Shown: in pieces, positions 4,878-5,033 of the stretch | How the letters are laid out: every line of letters starts with the position of its first letter | Numbering within the stretch: position 1 is the stretch's first letter | Assembly: GCA_023136145.1 (NCBI GenBank) | Contig: JAGLRU010000278.1 | Coordinates: forward strand, 1-5,033 | Length of the DNA: 5,033 nucleotides | DNA from: Alphaproteobacteria bacterium | GTDB lineage: Bacteria > Pseudomonadota > Alphaproteobacteria > Micavibrionales > UBA2020 | Direction: 5' to 3' | The notes under the pieces: generated by a model | Told to the model about the DNA's origin: nothing | Seen by the model: the letters and a program-made list of their open reading frames with translations, nothing else | Database searches by the model: none | Position numbers and translations under genes: made by a program

Positions 4878-5033
4878 TTAATAATAAGACATTACTAATT
4901 CTTCAACGGTTGTTTCTATGGGCATACCTTCCCGGCGTTTTTTCATGGCGCCAAAGGTTTGTTCGATGGGATTAAAGTCGGGTGAATAAGGTGGTAACGG
5001 CAACATGGCATGGCCGTGTTTTTTTAGCAAAGA
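4878..5033 (-). CDS. IS630-family transposase, C-terminal end (5' part beyond window)
   Basis: The - strand frame is open from 5033 to the TAA at 4880-4878, 51 codons. It reads SLLKKHGHAMLPLPPYSPDF, then NPIEQTFGAMKKRREG, and ends EELVMSYY. The LPPYSPDFNPIE block is the C-terminal DDE signature of the IS630/Tc1-mariner superfamily; the Glu of NPIE is the third catalytic acid. The upstream catalytic Asp residues lie outside the window. The frame has no stop in the visible part, so the transposase may be intact. IS630 elements insert at TA, and the stop here contains the TA at 4879-4880 right at the junction with recombinase coding sequence. Confidence 0.87.
   Translation of the reverse strand, partial: SLLKKHGHAMLPLPPYSPDFNPIEQTFGAMKKRREGMPIETTVEELVMSYY
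4878..5033 (-). mobile_element. IS630-family insertion sequence, one end (partial)
   Basis: The element covers the right edge of the window and interrupts the serine recombinase gene. Its boundary lies at one of the TA dinucleotides at 4879-4880, 4882-4883 or 4885-4886; the first is preferred because recombinase-like coding holds up to 4877. The terminal inverted repeat would begin with ATAATAAGACATTAC and overlap the transposase 3' end. The partner end is not in the window, so repeat and target duplication cannot be confirmed. Confidence 0.7.

Noticed and set aside
4597..4898. + strand frames over the recombinase remnant
   Set aside because: They are antisense to a clearly recognisable recombinase C-terminus and cross the IS junction without any family signal.

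Overview
The window looks like a chromosomal stretch of an alphaproteobacterium of moderate-to-low GC. The main lineage clue is the overlapping pair of a UbiK/BMFP-type gene and a YbjN-domain gene whose conserved blocks match the alphaproteobacterial form. I cannot fix genus or family. IS debris, a broken gene and a decayed integrase suggest a genome under relaxed selection, possibly host-associated, but that is inference.

Layout on the left, mostly + strand: the 3' end of ettA (1-216); a strong sigma70-type promoter (242-270); a HAD-family hydrolase gene split by a +1 frameshift (316-1063); a 138-bp gap with nested inverted repeats; then ubiK (1202-1462) overlapping a ybjN-like gene by 4 bp (1459-1965). 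On the - strand follow tRNA-Leu(CAA) (2059-2143), an orphan five-helix membrane protein (2213-2713) and rlmB (2817-4142). RlmB carries a roughly 185-residue low-complexity basic extension with three near-identical 13-residue repeats.

Right end: tRNA-Tyr(GUA) (4206-4291, + strand) diverges from rlmB. Facing its 3' end is the C-terminal third of a large serine recombinase (4254-4877, - strand), whose reading frame runs antisense into the tRNA and stops inside it. This is the layout left when an integrative element uses a tRNA gene as its attachment site. The recombinase has lost its catalytic N-terminus, and directly next to the remnant lies the C-terminus of an IS630-family transposase (4878-5033, - strand). 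Both share one reading frame, separated only by the TAA stop at the junction.

The intact genes are mainly translation and housekeeping functions: EttA on the ribosome, RlmB on 23S rRNA, two tRNAs, and UbiK in ubiquinone synthesis. The right edge is the start of an accessory region. I see no convincing new defence or regulatory system. The points most worth checking are the tRNA-Tyr/recombinase/IS630 junction, the CTT-TAA frameshift in the HAD gene, and the repeat-bearing RlmB extension.
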